Both the position numbers and the translations under genes were made by a program. Shown in pieces: positions 36,937-48,925 of a stretch of DNA of 64,000 nucleotides (its first letter is position 1; each line of letters begins with the position of its first letter). Source of the stretch: Bromus sterilis (Eukaryota > Streptophyta > Magnoliopsida > Poales > Poaceae); NCBI GenBank assembly GCA_950022295.1, contig OX465598.1:180973501-181037500 (forward strand), written 5' to 3'. The notes under the pieces are model-generated. The model did not search any database. It was given only the letters and a program-made list of their open reading frames with translations, and was not told the origin of the DNA.

Positions 36937-38215
36937 GGCTAGGACCCCCCGGGCAATCTACCACTAGGGTTTGATCGTCCCTTGTCCAGGTTATCGGCTG
37001 CTCAAACAAGTTGAGCCATTTAGGTATTGTCGGCTCCTTTTCTACAGACAAGGCAGCATGTTGTTGAAGTTTTCTATCCCTTCGACAACTGCTAGTGGTG
37101 AAAACGTGATATGCTTCATGGCCATCGATCTGCTTTGGGTTCGCTTGAAATCCAGCAAGCCCTGATTGCATCTGCCTTCCGGCTCCAGCTCCTGCATATT
37201 GGGATCCTGAGCCGGTCCCTGTGTGGCCTGACTGCTAACTGCTATTGTTGTAACCAGCTCCTTGGTGACCGGTTTGTTGGTTGCTATTATTGTATCTGGC
37301 TCCTAAACCTGACCCGGGGGGGTCCTTGGTGTCCTCCACCATTGCCTCCTTGCCTTTGAATTCTTGCATGATGTTGATTTTCCCAGGAGTGATTGGACGG
37401 GCGACCAGGTCTGTTGTGTCTCGGGCATGGGACTTTCATAGAAGACTCATAGTTGTTTGGGCGAAAGCTTTCCTTCGTCTTCCGGTATTTTCCCCCTTGA
37501 CTCTGCCTTTGAGAGCCGACATTAATGTTGGCTACCAAGTCAGATGCATTATGATCAAGTCGAGGCTTGTTCTGCTGACCCTGACTTCCTCCGTTATGCT
37601 ACCTTTTGCCGTCACCTTTCTTTCCTTGGCCAATTTTGTCCTCATCAGAGTCGTCGTCTTTGGTTTTGTCAGATTCGGCATACTTAGTAACTGTCTCCAT
37701 GAGTTCCCCCATATCTCTCACGTTCTCTTGATAAGACCAAGTTTATGGATCAAGGGCTCAAATTTGCAGTTCTTCTCTAGGACTAAAACAACTGTCTGGG
37801 CAGTGATGATGCCCGAGGAGTGTATTATTTCGGCAACTCGTCGAGTCAAATGGTGGGCCGACTCTCCTTCCTTCTAAACACAGTGCTCCAGGTCAATGAT
37901 TGTGGTGGAGCACCCGGCATGTGACTTGAAATATTTTGATAAAATTTCCCTTCATCTCTGACCAGGAGCTGATAATTTTTCAGGGAGATTTTTGAGCCAG
38001 GTGCGAGCCGGTCCTTCTAGCATCATCGTGAGGTATCGGGCACAGACTCCGTCACTGTCCTGGAGCATATCCATTGCTAGATCATAGCTTTCGATCCAAG
38101 CTTTGGGGTCCATATCCGTTGTATAGTTTGGGATTTTGCGAGGTCCTTTAAAATCTGACCGTATCCGGGCATTCCGCAAAGCCAGAACTAAGCACCAATT
38201 CCCAACTGAGCGGCT
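36937..38215 (-). pseudogene. gypsy gag relic
   Basis: Broken minus-strand frames match grass gypsy gag. The clearest part lies around 37952-38200: NARIRSDFKGPRKIPNYTTD, DPKAWIESYDLAM, YLTMMLEGPARTWLKNLP. Downstream frames (37287-37538 and 36896-37171) carry basic, Gly/Asn/Gln-rich segments, with no clean zinc knuckle. Stops and frame changes are frequent. On its upstream side it is joined directly to CACTA sequence. Confidence 0.7.
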
Positions 38216-38543
38216 AACAAAACCTGCCTCTTCCTCCTGAAGTGGGGGTTGTGCCGCCGGCTTGGCTTGGCAACGTAAGGTTGCGCTCTTCCTGTACAAT
38301 CGCCCGCATGTGATGGAGGGCATAGTACGCATCCCTCACACTGCCAGTCGGCTGCTTGACGCACGGGAACTGTGTCACGTGGTTGAACACGCTCACGCCT
38401 GGCTGATTCTTCCTATACTTGTGCTTCACGATCTTGCCTCCGGCTTTTTTGTAGCCGGCGAGAGCATAATCCCAAACTCTTTCAAAGTCGATTAGGCTTG
38501 CTCTTTCAAAGTCGATGTCTCGACCCTCGAAGTTGACATGCAT
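38214..38543 (-). pseudogene. CACTA C-terminal fragment with Ulp1/C48-like motif
   Basis: The open part carries KAGGKIVKHKYRKNQPG, then FPCVKQPTGSVRDAYYALHHMR. This resembles the end of the C48-peptidase-like region found in many plant transposon proteins (QPPGT..CGYYVCE). The position of the catalytic Cys appears substituted (SVRDAYYAL). The start of the frame (MHVNFEGRDIDFERASLIDFER) belongs to the transposase side, so an internal deletion has fused two parts. The frame then runs into gag sequence. Confidence 0.6.
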
Positions 38544-38546
38544 TGC

Positions 38547-41150
38547 ACGGCTTCCCTCCTAGTGACCACACCCATCGATCCTGCCAAAGTGCTTGTTGAC
38601 GGGCAAATCAACAGGGTTCTCAGTGTTGAGATAATTCGTGCAAAAAGAGATGCACTCTTCGGTTAGAAAGCCCTTCGCTATGCTTCCATCTGGAAGGGAC
38701 CTATTACGAACGTATTTTTTGATGTGTCCATTCATCCTTTCGAACGGCATCATGCTGGGCAAAAATGCAGGCCCGAGTTGGACGATATCCTCCACGACAT
38801 GGATCAACAGATGCACCATAATGTCGAAGAACGCGGGCGGGAAATAGATCTCAAGCTCACATAGTATAAGCATGATCTCCTCCTATAGCCTTTTGAGTTG
38901 CGTAGCGCAAATCGACTTCCGAGAGATGACGTCAAAAAAGTTGCAAAGGCCAAACAACGTTTTACGGACGTGCTCGTCCATTATCCCTCGGATCGCAACC
39001 GGGAGAATCTGCGTCATCAGCACGACACAGTCGTGAGATTTCATCCCGCTGAAATGCTTCTTCGCCTCGTCTAGGTATCTGCTTATCTTTCCCACAAAGC
39101 CGTTCAGAAATTTTACTCCGATGAGGCAGTGGATAAACCGCTTGATCTCCTCCTCGCAGAGAGTGAAGCATGCCGGTGGGCAGTGATCAATACCGGTCTT
39201 CTTCTTGGTCTCCCTTTTTTGTTTGCGAGATTTTGCGTTTCCATATCCTCCTCCTCCTCCGGCTCATCATCGTCGTCACTAGGGGGGTGAAGTTCCCTCC
39301 TGATGCCCATAAATTTCAAGTCATTCCTTGCTTTTGGCCCGTCATTGGTCTTCTCCTGCATGTTGAGCAGCGTGCCAAACAAGATCTCGCACACGTTTTT
39401 GTGATATGCATGAGATCAAGGCTATGAGGACTGCAGAGGAGACTCCAGTATTCCAAATCCCAGAAAACAGACCTCGCTTTCCATACCCTCATCAACGACT
39501 GAGTCTTCTTTTTTTCTTTCCCTGCGCAGGGCACTATTTCCAAGTTTTCAGCAAGTTGTCGATTTCTTTGCCGCTCCTTCGAGCTGGGGGTTCTCGGAGC
39601 TCCCCGCTTCCATCGAACATATGTCCCTGTTTTCTCCACACGTGTTTCTTGGGAAGCCACCTCCGAGACCCCTGGAATATGGTTTTTGAAGATCCGGGAT
39701 CTTTTGGTAGATGGCGGTACGTTGTATTATCCATGCACCTAACGCATGCATAGAATCCTTGGACCACTTGCCCTGAGAAATATCTGTATCCGAGATAGTC
39801 ATGCACCGTCGTGATCAACGTGGCTTTAATTGGGAAATATTCTTTTGCCGCGCCGTCCCATGTATTGACTCAGTCTTTCCATAACGTTTCTAGCTCCTCT
39901 TTCAACAGCTGCAGATATAGATTGAGGTCTGTACCTGGTTGTTTCGGCCCTTGAACTAGCATACACATTGTTATGTACTTTTTCTTCATGCACTTCCAGG
40001 GGGGAAGGTTGTATATGCATACAAACACGGGCCAGGTACTGTGTGTGCTGCTCTGGCCGCCAAACGGATTGACTACATTGGCTCTCACACCAATCCTGAG
40101 GTTCCTTGGTTCTTTCCCAAAATCTGGGTATTCGAGGTCCAACGCAGTCCATTGGCTACCATCTGAAGGGTGCCTCAGCATGTCCTCCTTTTCCGGATCC
40201 GGGTTCGGGTCATCCTCTTTTAGCTTCTTTCTATCTGCGTGCCAGGTCATGAGCTTTGCTTCCTCGGGATCTACGAAATACCTCTACAGACGAGGAGTGA
40301 TCGGAAAGTACCATACCACTTTTCTAGGAACTTTCTTCTTTCTCTTGTATCGACTAACACCGCACACTGAACATGTGGTTTTATCTTCGTCCTCACCCCG
40401 ATAGCTCATACAATCATTTATGTAGACGTGGTATTTAACGTGCGGAAGATCGAGAGGGCAAAGGACTTTCTTGGCCTCAGCGATACTAGTTGGGCACGTG
40501 TTGCCCTTCGAAAGACGATCGTGCCAGAATGCCATGTTATCATCGAAGCTTTCGTCGGTCCATTTGTGTTTTTCCTTCATCGCCATATCCCCAAGTGTTA
40601 CATTCAAGCGGGTATCCCCGTCGTTGCATCCTTTGTACAACTTCGTAACCGCATCTTTCTCGAGTTGCGCCATCTTGGCCTTCTCTCTAGCCGCACCTCT
40701 TGCGTTCATCTCCTCTTTGACAAGGAGCTCTTGAACATGAAGATCCCGCACCCATCTTGAATCCTCATGTCCGGCATCTTGATCTTCATGATCTTCTTCG
40801 GCATTTTCTTCATGATCATGTACGGGATGCTCTTCGTCTTCTCGCCCGCCGTTGTTGTCTGGTTGCCCTTCCTCATTTACTGGCGCATTGACGTCCTCCT
40901 CCTCACCAGCTTCATCACTTATCCACCGTGTGTAGCCATCCATCAAACCATTACGCTTAAAGTGTCTTTCCAATATTCCGGAATCAGGCTCTGTCACGCA
41001 CTGCAGTTTGCATCTCCGACACGGGCATCTTATATCCGTCCTATTATTTCGTAGCATGTCGTTTGTCGCACATTGCATCCACCTAGTCACGGTGATATCG
41101 CTCAGCATCCCGCGGACCATGATTGTCTGCGTGCACAGAGAGAGCAACAC
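38547..41150 (-). pseudogene. TNP2-type CACTA transposase, broken
   Basis: The N-terminal part (40284-41150, 288 codons) has the transposase-associated domain: RWMQCATNDM, IRCPCRRCK, HFKRNGLMDGYTRW. An acidic linker and PHVKYHVYINDCMSYRGED with a CSVCG pair follow. Further frames to the left give the TNP2 core: LTTVHDYLGYRYFSGQVVQGFYACVRC, SPHSLDLMHITK, GMKSHDCVVLMTQILPVAIRGI. The DUF4218-like end is at 38559-38873 (FPPAFFDIMVHLLIHVVEDI, MPFERMNGHIKKYVRNRSLPDGSIA). At least five frame breaks separate these blocks. Its role would be excision and integration of CACTA elements; this copy is dead. Confidence 0.85.
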
Positions 41151-41289
41151 AATTATATATCACAGTCGTCGCCGATAAAATTTGGCATGACCTTCCCTAA
41201 TAATGCATGGGAGCATGCGGAGAGTGCGCCAGAAATTTGCCGAAACAGAAATGAATCAACATTTCGGCAAAATATTGGCAACTCAAGAT

Positions 41290-41500
41290 TCACATATATA
41301 TCAAACCACCATAAGCTTCACATATAAACTTCACATATACATCAAACCACCATAAGATTCACATATACATCAAACCACCTCAAGCTTTCGCATATACATC
41401 AAACCACCTCAAGCTTTCACATATACCTCAAACCACCACAAGCTTCACATATATACTTCACATATACATCAAACCCAAGCTTGACATATACATGAAACCC
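41290..41500. repeat. Minisatellite inside the CACTA end
   Basis: About seven imperfect copies of a roughly 30-bp unit based on CATATACATCAAACCACC plus a CAAGCTT word. It lies between the transposase start and the subterminal hairpins. Confidence 0.8.
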
Positions 41501-41734
41501 CAAGTTAATAAAGGCAAGTATGTGTTATAAATGGAAGAAAAGAGTTGGGGAGGAGGCTCACTTACTTTAATATGAAACAAAGTTGATTTTAAGCCAAGTA
41601 TGGATGGATAAATGGAAGAAATGAGGTGGGGAGGAGGACAAAACCGAATAGATCTAGGTGAGAAGAGTAGATCTAGTTTGAGAAGTGTGTGGAGTGAATG
41701 AGAGGTGGTAGGTGGGGTGGAGTAGATAAGGGTA

Positions 41735-42115
41735 GCTCCATACTTAGGGGTGGCGCATATTGCATGTCAGTGGTGGCCCATACAGAAAATGCGCCACCCT
41801 TAAGCTCTTAGGGGTGGCACATTTTCTATATGCGCCACCCATAAGCTCTTAGGGGTGGGGCATTTCCAATATGCGCCACCCATAAGCTCTTAGGGGTGGC
41901 ACATCAGCAATATGCACCACCTATAAGGTTCTTAGGGGTGGCGTATTTTGCCAAATGCGCCACATATAAGAGGATCCAGGGCTGGCCCACCCTTATGGGT
42001 GGCGCATTTTACAACATGCGCCACCTCTAAGATCTTAGAGGTGGCGCATTTTTAACCAGTGCGCCACCCCTTATAACCTAGTGGCGCATTACATAGAAGA
42101 TGTGCCACTAATAAG
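41735..42115. repeat. Hairpin-type subterminal repeats of the CACTA element
   Basis: Repeated units of CTTAGGGGTGGCGCAT, 10-15 bases, then ATGCGCCACCCATAAG. Each unit can fold on itself, and successive units can pair with each other. Such subterminal repeats are the known binding sites for CACTA-encoded proteins. Confidence 0.85.
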
Positions 42116-42128
42116 ATTTCCATGTATA

Positions 42129-42146
42129 GGCTTTTCTCTAGTAGTG
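42129..42146 (-). repeat. CACTA terminal inverted repeat
   Basis: Read on the minus strand this is CACTACTAGAGAAAAGCC, the diagnostic terminus. The partner terminus is not in the window. Confidence 0.9.
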
Positions 42147-42155
42147 TAAGGAGCT

Positions 42156-42670
42156 GTGGGTCGAGGCGGGGGCACGGCTGGTCGGGGGTTCGCCGGCAGT
42201 CGTGGAAGGAGCCGAGGCAGAGCACCGTCTTCTTCAGCTCTAGCGAGGGAGCAAACGGGGATCGAGGCCCACGAGTTCTTCGTAGCGGTGATCGAGCCCC
42301 TGTGCGGCTGGCTTCAGCTGCCTGACATGTTCGCGCAGGCAAGGGTGGGACGCAAGCCCCCGGTCCTATACCTCTGAGTGGAGGGCTGCTCCCACGGCTC
42401 GTCATGGGTGGCCACAGTCTACGGAGGAGATGGCGCCGTGTTCCTGGAACAAGGGTGGCCAGCATTCGTCCGCTGGCGGAGCATCCAACAGTTCCATGCC
42501 ATCCTCTTTCGGTACGATGGCCAGGACACTTTGTAGCTGAAAATCTTCCGGCCAAGGGGAGTCCGCGCAAAGTGCTGTATGGAGGTCGATGCTGGTGGTT
42601 CCCTTGAGTCGGGGACCGCGGGGGTCACCCAAGACTTCCTCGGTGCTGAGTCTGCCGCCGACTGCAGATG
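42156..42670 (+). pseudogene. B3-domain gene relic
   Basis: One reading frame gives EAHEFFVAVIEPLCGWLQLP, then DMFAQARVGRKPPVLYL, a stop (42375-42377), and continues in frame with WVATVYGGDGAVFLEQGWPA and FVRWRSIQQFHAILFRYDGQ. A second stop follows (42534-42536), then LKIFRPRGVRAKCC. The order (LPDMF, GRxP, FLExGWPxFV, LFRYDG, LKIF) is the B3 DNA-binding fold of plant transcription factors. The frame is kept over about 400 bp despite two stops, so decay is recent or mild. It begins just outside the CACTA terminus and is the only trace of a host-type gene here. Confidence 0.65.
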
Positions 42671-43275
42671 AGGCAGACTGCTGCCGCCAAGAAGGCTTGG
42701 GGGAGGACTGCGGCTCCCATCTGTTGGCTCTTCCATCTGCAGGGTGCTCTTATTTTGGACCTGCACTTTTACACTTAGTGGTACGTGGCTTGGGGTCACG
42801 GTTCAACCGCCCCATTAGTTAGCGTTAACATTTAAATACCGATCCAGGAACTTAAGTTGTACTTAGGCCCCGAAAAAGTCTCCTAAAGGAGCATTAATGA
42901 ATGTGGTATTCGAAAGCTTACTTGTCCCTTTTTACCTGTCGCACTTGGCAAGCTTTGTCGGCAATCCAATGGAAATATGAATCCGGTAATCTTATCCGTG
43001 AAGTTATAACAGGGCCTGGTTCTCGGATTATTTGGAAGGGCATGGTGCCTTTCTTACGTGCGAGGGGTAGGCGCGTTTCAGGGGAAGAACCAACGAAGGG
43101 GTGGACAACGGGTATCCGGCCCTTTTGTTGTTTTGTTCCGGGAGGTGCACCCGAGAACACATGGGTCCAAGGGAGGCGACTCCCATCATACCTGTCGGGA
43201 TGGCCAAGCAAGTCCGTTTCCCAGAAAGTATACCTCAGAATAGGGACCATGTTGTGTGAACCGCCAAGACTGGCC
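42671..43275. other. Unassigned sequence
   Basis: No domain or RNA gene was recognised. A 125-codon open frame on + (42901-43278) and a 127-codon frame on - overlap and look non-coding. The stretch is interrupted by the Copia element; its probable continuation is at 51753. It may be leader or internal sequence of a minus-strand retroelement. Confidence 0.4.
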
Positions 43276-44906
43276 TGAAGGGTTCGTAGCAAGGAAAACA
43301 AATTTTTTTCCTACGCATAAAAAACCAACAAGCCAAGATCTAATCTAGGAGATGTAAGCAACGAGTAGGATGTCATAGAAGAACTCACCCTCGAAGACTT
43401 AAAACGTTACGAGATCAAATCTCGTGGATGATGTAGTGGTTCACTTGCCGATCTCAAGATCGCGATGATGTACGCTGAGCGTCTCCGTGCTCGGTCACAC
43501 GTACAGCTTGATGACGACCTCCGTTCCCTCGATCCAGCGGGGCAGCGGAAGTAGAGGATCCCCGGAAATCCAGCAGCACAACAACGTGATGCGGTGAAGA
43601 ATCCCACAGTCAGGGCTTCGCCAAGCGGAAGACCATGGTATGGAGCAGCGGGTGGAGAGGAAGGGAGGTGAGGCAAGTCTATTGGAGGGGAAGCCCTCAC
43701 CCTCCTTTTATAGGGGAGGAGTGGGCAGCCCAAGAGGGGGGGGCAACTCATGGTGCCTCCACCTCTTCCCCTCTTGATGTGAGTGGAAGCCACACTCACA
43801 CCCACCCATGCTCCCTTAATTTTCCACTTGGAAAATCCAAAGGTTTTCTTTAATAAATAAATAAAACATTTCTATTTCTTTATTTAATATTTGTTAATCC
43901 TATTAACAAACATTTGCACATTGCACCTCGAATCATTTGTTAATTCTATTAACAACCATCGGACAAAAACCCCTTGAACTATTTCAATTTTACCCAAAAC
44001 AATTTCGGTCCTGTCCATGACATTCTTCAATATTCCTTATCCTCTCAAAATGCATCATCAAACCTTAAGTGTGTCACCCTACGGTTCGCGAATAATACAT
44101 ACATGATTGATACACCTCTCCGATCAATAATCAACAGCGGGATCTGGAGATCCGTGATGACTCCTATATATTCAACGATGAATCTTGTGATCGTGTGAAC
44201 CATCAACGTCGTAACTAATTCCCTTTGTCTCGCGATATTTTACTTGTCCGAGATCCGATCATCGGTATCAACCATACCTTGTTCGATCTCGTTTCCGACA
44301 AGTACTCTTTTACTCGTTCTGTGATATGACATTCTTGTGACCTAGTCACGTGCTTGCAAGCGGTGTCAATGTGATATCACCGAGAGGGCCCAGAGTATAC
44401 CTCTCCGTCATTTTGGATGGACAAATCCCATTCTTGATCCATGAGCCTCAACTAATACTTTCCGAATACCTAACACCACCTTTATAGTCACCCTGTTACG
44501 GTGTGACGTTTGATGTCATTAAAGTATTCTTTCGGTATTAGTGATTGACATGATCTCATTGTCTAAGGAACAAGATTACTTCGAATGAAAGATATAACAA
44601 TATAAACTAAATGACTTGATCGTATTGTTATACTTAGTTTGGGTATATATTCATCACATCATTCTCCTAATGATATGATCCCGTTATTAACAACATCCAA
44701 TGTTCATGATCAGGAAACCTTGATCATCTGTTAATCGACGAGCTAGTTAAAAGAGAGGCTTTACTAGGAACCATTGTTTGTTTATTAAACACACATGTAT
44801 CAACGTTTCCGGTTAATACAATTCTAGCATGAGAAATAAACGTTTATCATAAACAAGGAATAATATAATAAACACTTTATTATTGCCTCTCGGGCATATT
44901 CCCTTC
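43276..44906 (-). mobile_element. 3' LTR of the Copia element
   Basis: 1631 bp. On the minus strand its first base is mutated (CGAAGGG instead of TGAAGGG). A TATAAAAGG promoter box lies at 43704-43713 on the minus strand. Confidence 0.92.
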
Positions 44907-44917
44907 GGTCTCCCACT
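44907..44917 (-). other. Polypurine tract of the Copia element
   Basis: AAGTGGGAGAC on the minus strand, directly before the 3' LTR. Confidence 0.8.
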
Positions 44918-44940
44918 TGCACTAGGGGCAATAATCTATA

Positions 44941-47900
44941 TTACATAGTAATGAATCTAACACCCATGGAGTTCTGGTGTTTATCATGTTTTGCCTTTGG
45001 GAGAGTTTTAGTCAACGGATCTGCCACATTCAGATCTGTGTGTACTTTGCAAATCTTCAGATCCCCATCCTTGACATACTCACGGATGGAGTGAAAACGG
45101 CGCTTGATATGCTTGGAATTCTTGTGAGACCTTGGTTCCTTAGCATTGGCAATGGCACCCTTGTTGTCACAATAGATAACCATTGGATCCAAAGCACTCG
45201 GAACCACACCTAGTTCGGATATGAACTCCTTCATCCAAACTGCTTCATGTGTTGCCTCTGAGGAAGCAACATATTCCGCTTCTATTGATGATCCCGCTAC
45301 CACAGATTGCTTGGAACTCCTCCAGCTTACTGCTCCTCCATTCATAATAAATACGTATCCGGATTGTGACTTAGAGTCATCCGGATCAGTGACGAAGCTA
45401 GCATCGACGTAACCTCTTGCGACGAGCTCTTCTTCACCGCCATACACGAGAAACATATCCTTAGTTCTTCTCAAGTAATTAAGGATATTCTTGACCGCCG
45501 CCCAGTGTTCCAAACCTGGATCGGATTGGTACCTGCTAGTCAAACTAACAGCATGTGCCACATCTGGTCTTGTACATAGCATAGCATACATGACAGAACC
45601 TATGGCTGAAGCATAGGGAATCTTATTCATTTCCTCTCTATCTTCTGCTGTAACTGGACATTGAGTCTTACTCAACGTCTTGACTTGCAACATTGGTAAG
45701 AACCCCTTCTTACTTTTATCCATTCTGAACTTCTTCAAAATCTTGTCAATGTATGTATTTTTGCGAAAGTCCAATTAAGCGTCTTGATCTATCCCTGTAG
45801 ATTTTGATGCCTAATATATAAGCTGCTTCACCGAGGTCTTTCATCAAAAAACTACTGTTCAAATAACCTTTTACACCTTTTAACAATTCTATATCATTTC
45901 CAATCAACAATATGTCATCCACATACAGTACTAGAAATGCTACAGAGCTCCCACTCACTTTATTGTAGATACAAGCTTCTCCGTACGTTTGATCAAATCC
46001 AAACTCTTTGATCACCTTATCAAAACGGAGGTTCCAACTCCGGGATGCTTGCTTCAGTCCATAAATGGAACCTTGAAGCTTGCATACCTTGTCCGCATCC
46101 TTAGGATCAACAAAACCTTTGGGTTGCATCATATACAACTCTTCCTCAATGTCACCATTCAGGAATGCCGTTTTGACATCCATCTGCCAGATTTCATAAT
46201 CGCAAAATGCAGCAATTGCTAACATAATCCTAACTGACTTTAGCATCGCTACTGGTGAGAAGGTCTCATCGTAGTCAACTCCTTGAATTTGTCGAAAACC
46301 TTTTGCGACAAGTCGAGCTTTATAGACGGTCACATTTCCATCAGCATCAGTTTTGTTTTTAAAAATCCATTTGTTCTCAACGGCCTTACGGTCATCGGGT
46401 AAGTCCACCAAAGTCCAAACTTGGTTTTCGTACATGGATCCCATTTCGGATTTCATGGATTCAAGCCATTTGTTGGAATCTGGGCTCATCATTGCTTCAT
46501 CATACGTCGCAGGGTCATCACTTCCATCTACCATGAAGTTTAAGACAGGATTCCCATACAGTTCAGGAGCTGTACGTTCCCTAGTTGACCTGCGAAGCAC
46601 AGTAGTTTCCTCTTCTGGAGTTTCATGATCTTGATCATTAGTTCCCTCTTCAACTGACGGAGTCGGCACTGGAACAACTTCCGGTGCTGCGCTACTCGCC
46701 ATTCCAAGAAGAGAAGGTTCAATAACCTCATCGAGTTCTACCTTCCTACTATTCACACCTTTCGAGAGAAACTCCTTCTCTAAAAAGGATCCATTCTTGG
46801 CAACGAAAATCTCGCCTTCGGATCTGTGATAGAAGGTGTACCCTATTGTTTCCTTAGGGTATCCTATGAAGATGCATTTTTCAGCTTTGGGTTCGAGTTT
46901 ATCAGGTTGAAGCTTCTTCACATAAACATCGCAGCCCCAAACTTTTAGAAATGACAGCTTAGGTTTGTTTCCAAACCATAATTCATACGGTGTCGTTTCA
47001 ACGGATTTAGATGGTGCCCTATTTAAAGTGAATGCAGCGGTCTCTAGTGCATAACCCCAAAATGACAGTGGCAAATCTGTAAGAGACATCATAGATCGAA
47101 CCATATCCAATAAAGTACGATTACGACATTCGGAAAGACCATTACGTTGTGGTGTTCCGGCAGGTGTGAGTTGTGAAACTATTCCACATTGTTTCATATG
47201 CATGCCAAACTCGTAACTTAAATATTCACCTCCACGATCAGATCGTAGAAATTTAATCTTTCTGTTACGATGATTTTCAACTTCACACTGAAATTCTTTG
47301 AACTTTTCAAACGTCTCAGATTTGTGTTTCATTAAGTAAATATATCCATATCTACTCAAATCATCTGTGAAAGTGACAAAATAACGATATCCACGGCGCG
47401 CCGATACACTCATTGGTCCACACACATCAGTATGTATGATTTCCAATAAGTCTGTCGCCCGTTCCATAGAACCTGAAAACGGGGTTCTAGTCATCTTGCC
47501 CATAAGGCATGGTTCACATGTTTCAAATGATTCATAATCAAGTGATTCTAAGAGTCCATCAGAATGGAGCTTCTTCATGCGTTTAACACCAATATTAACT
47601 AAGCGGAAATGCCACATGTAAGTTGCAATATCATCATTTAACTTGATTCTTTTGGCATTCACACTATGAATATGTGTATCAATACTATCAAGATTCAAAA
47701 GAAATAAACCATTCTTCTCAGGTGCGTGACCATAAAAGATATTATTCATATAAATCGAACAACCATTGTTCTCGGACTTAAAGGAATAACCACTCTGCAT
47801 TAAGCAAGATCCAGAAATGATGTTCATGCTCAACGTAGGCACCAGATAACATTTATTCAGGTTTATAACTAATCCAGACGGTAAACGAAGAGGTAGCGTG

Positions 47901-48925
47901 CCGACGGCGATCACATCAACTCTTGATCCATTGCCGACGCGCATCGTCACCTCATCCTTTGCTAGTGGTCGCTTATTCTGCAGTTCCTGTTTTGAGTTAC
48001 ATATGTGAGCAACCGAACCAGTATCAAATACCCAGGCGCTACTGCGAGTACTAGTAAGGTACACATCAATAACATGTATATCACATATACCTTTGTTCAC
48101 TTTGCCGGCCTTCTTATCTGCCAGATATTTGGGGCAGTTTCGCTTCCAGTGGCCAGTGCCCTTGCAATAGAAGCACTCAGTCTCAGGCTTAGGACCATTC
48201 TTGGTTTTCTTCTCAGGTGTAGTAACAGACTTGCCAACCTTCTTGAAGTTGCCCTTTGGCTTGCCTTTCTTTCCTTTCTTGAAACTAGTGGTCTTATTGA
48301 TCATCAACACTTGATGCTCTTTCTTGATCTCCACTTCAGCAGTTTTAAGCATCGAGAGAAGCTCAGGAAGAGACTTCTTCATGCCTTGCATATTATAGTT
48401 CATCACAAAGTTCTTGTAACTAGGTGGCAGAGATTGAAGAACATGATGTATCCCTAGCTCATTGGGAATCGTTATTCCCAAGGCTATGAGCTTATCAGCG
48501 TACGCAGACATTTTGAGTACGTGCTCACTGACGGAGCTGTTCTCTTCCATCATGCAGCTAAAGAACTTTTCTGAAGCATCATAACTCTCAACTGCAGCAT
48601 GGGTATCAAAAATCATTTTCAATTCTCCCACTGTAGCATAAGCAGTGCTGTTCTCGAAACGTTTTCGCAGCTCTGGTTCTAATCCATAAAGGATGCCGCA
48701 ATGAACTATATTGTGGTCTTCTTTTTGAGTCAGATAAACATTTTTATCTTCATCAGAAGCATCATCAGCGGGCTGGTCACCTAGCGGTGCATCAAGCACA
48801 TAGAGCTTCTTGCAAGCGGTGAGGAGAATCCTCAGGTTAAGTGCCCAGTTGGTAAAGTTGCTACCATTGTTCGCTAGCTTTTCTTTCTCCATGAACATAT
48901 TGAAATTGAAGGTAGGTGCAACCAT
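44941..48925 (-). pseudogene. Copia gag-pol polyprotein with one frameshift
   Basis: The first frame runs from 48925 to 45746 (1059 codons) and the second covers 45774-44941. They join at a run of five A on the minus strand near 45763, one A too many. Domains in order: gag (1-250); CCHC knuckle C251-C254-H259-C264; protease D301-T302-G303; integrase with H439, C470 and C473 and the DDE residues D500, D563 and E599; reverse transcriptase with MDVKTAFLNG (D916) and YVDD (1001-1004); then RNase H (GYVDASF, SIEAEYVA, YCDNKGAI) in the second frame. The second His of the integrase HHCC finger is replaced by Asn (RLVN, residue 444, where relatives have RLGH). Apart from the frameshift and this residue the protein looks intact. 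Confidence 0.93.

Larger units (their letters stand above)
38216..42146 (-). mobile_element. CACTA (En/Spm) transposon, truncated at one end
   Basis: The right border is precise: the sequence ends CTTTTCTCTAGTAGTG at 42146, the complement of a CACTACTAGAGAAAAG terminal inverted repeat. Going inward come hairpin-type subterminal repeats (41735-42115), a minisatellite (41290-41500), the TNP2 transposase relic, and a C-terminal Ulp1/C48-like fragment. The opposite terminus is missing and the element is fused to a gypsy gag relic at about 38215, so the 3-bp target duplication cannot be tested. It resembles the Caspar group of Triticeae. Confidence 0.88.

Noticed and set aside
42901..43301. Overlapping frames of 125 (+) and 127 (-) codons
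   Set aside because: They run into the Copia LTR and show no domain.
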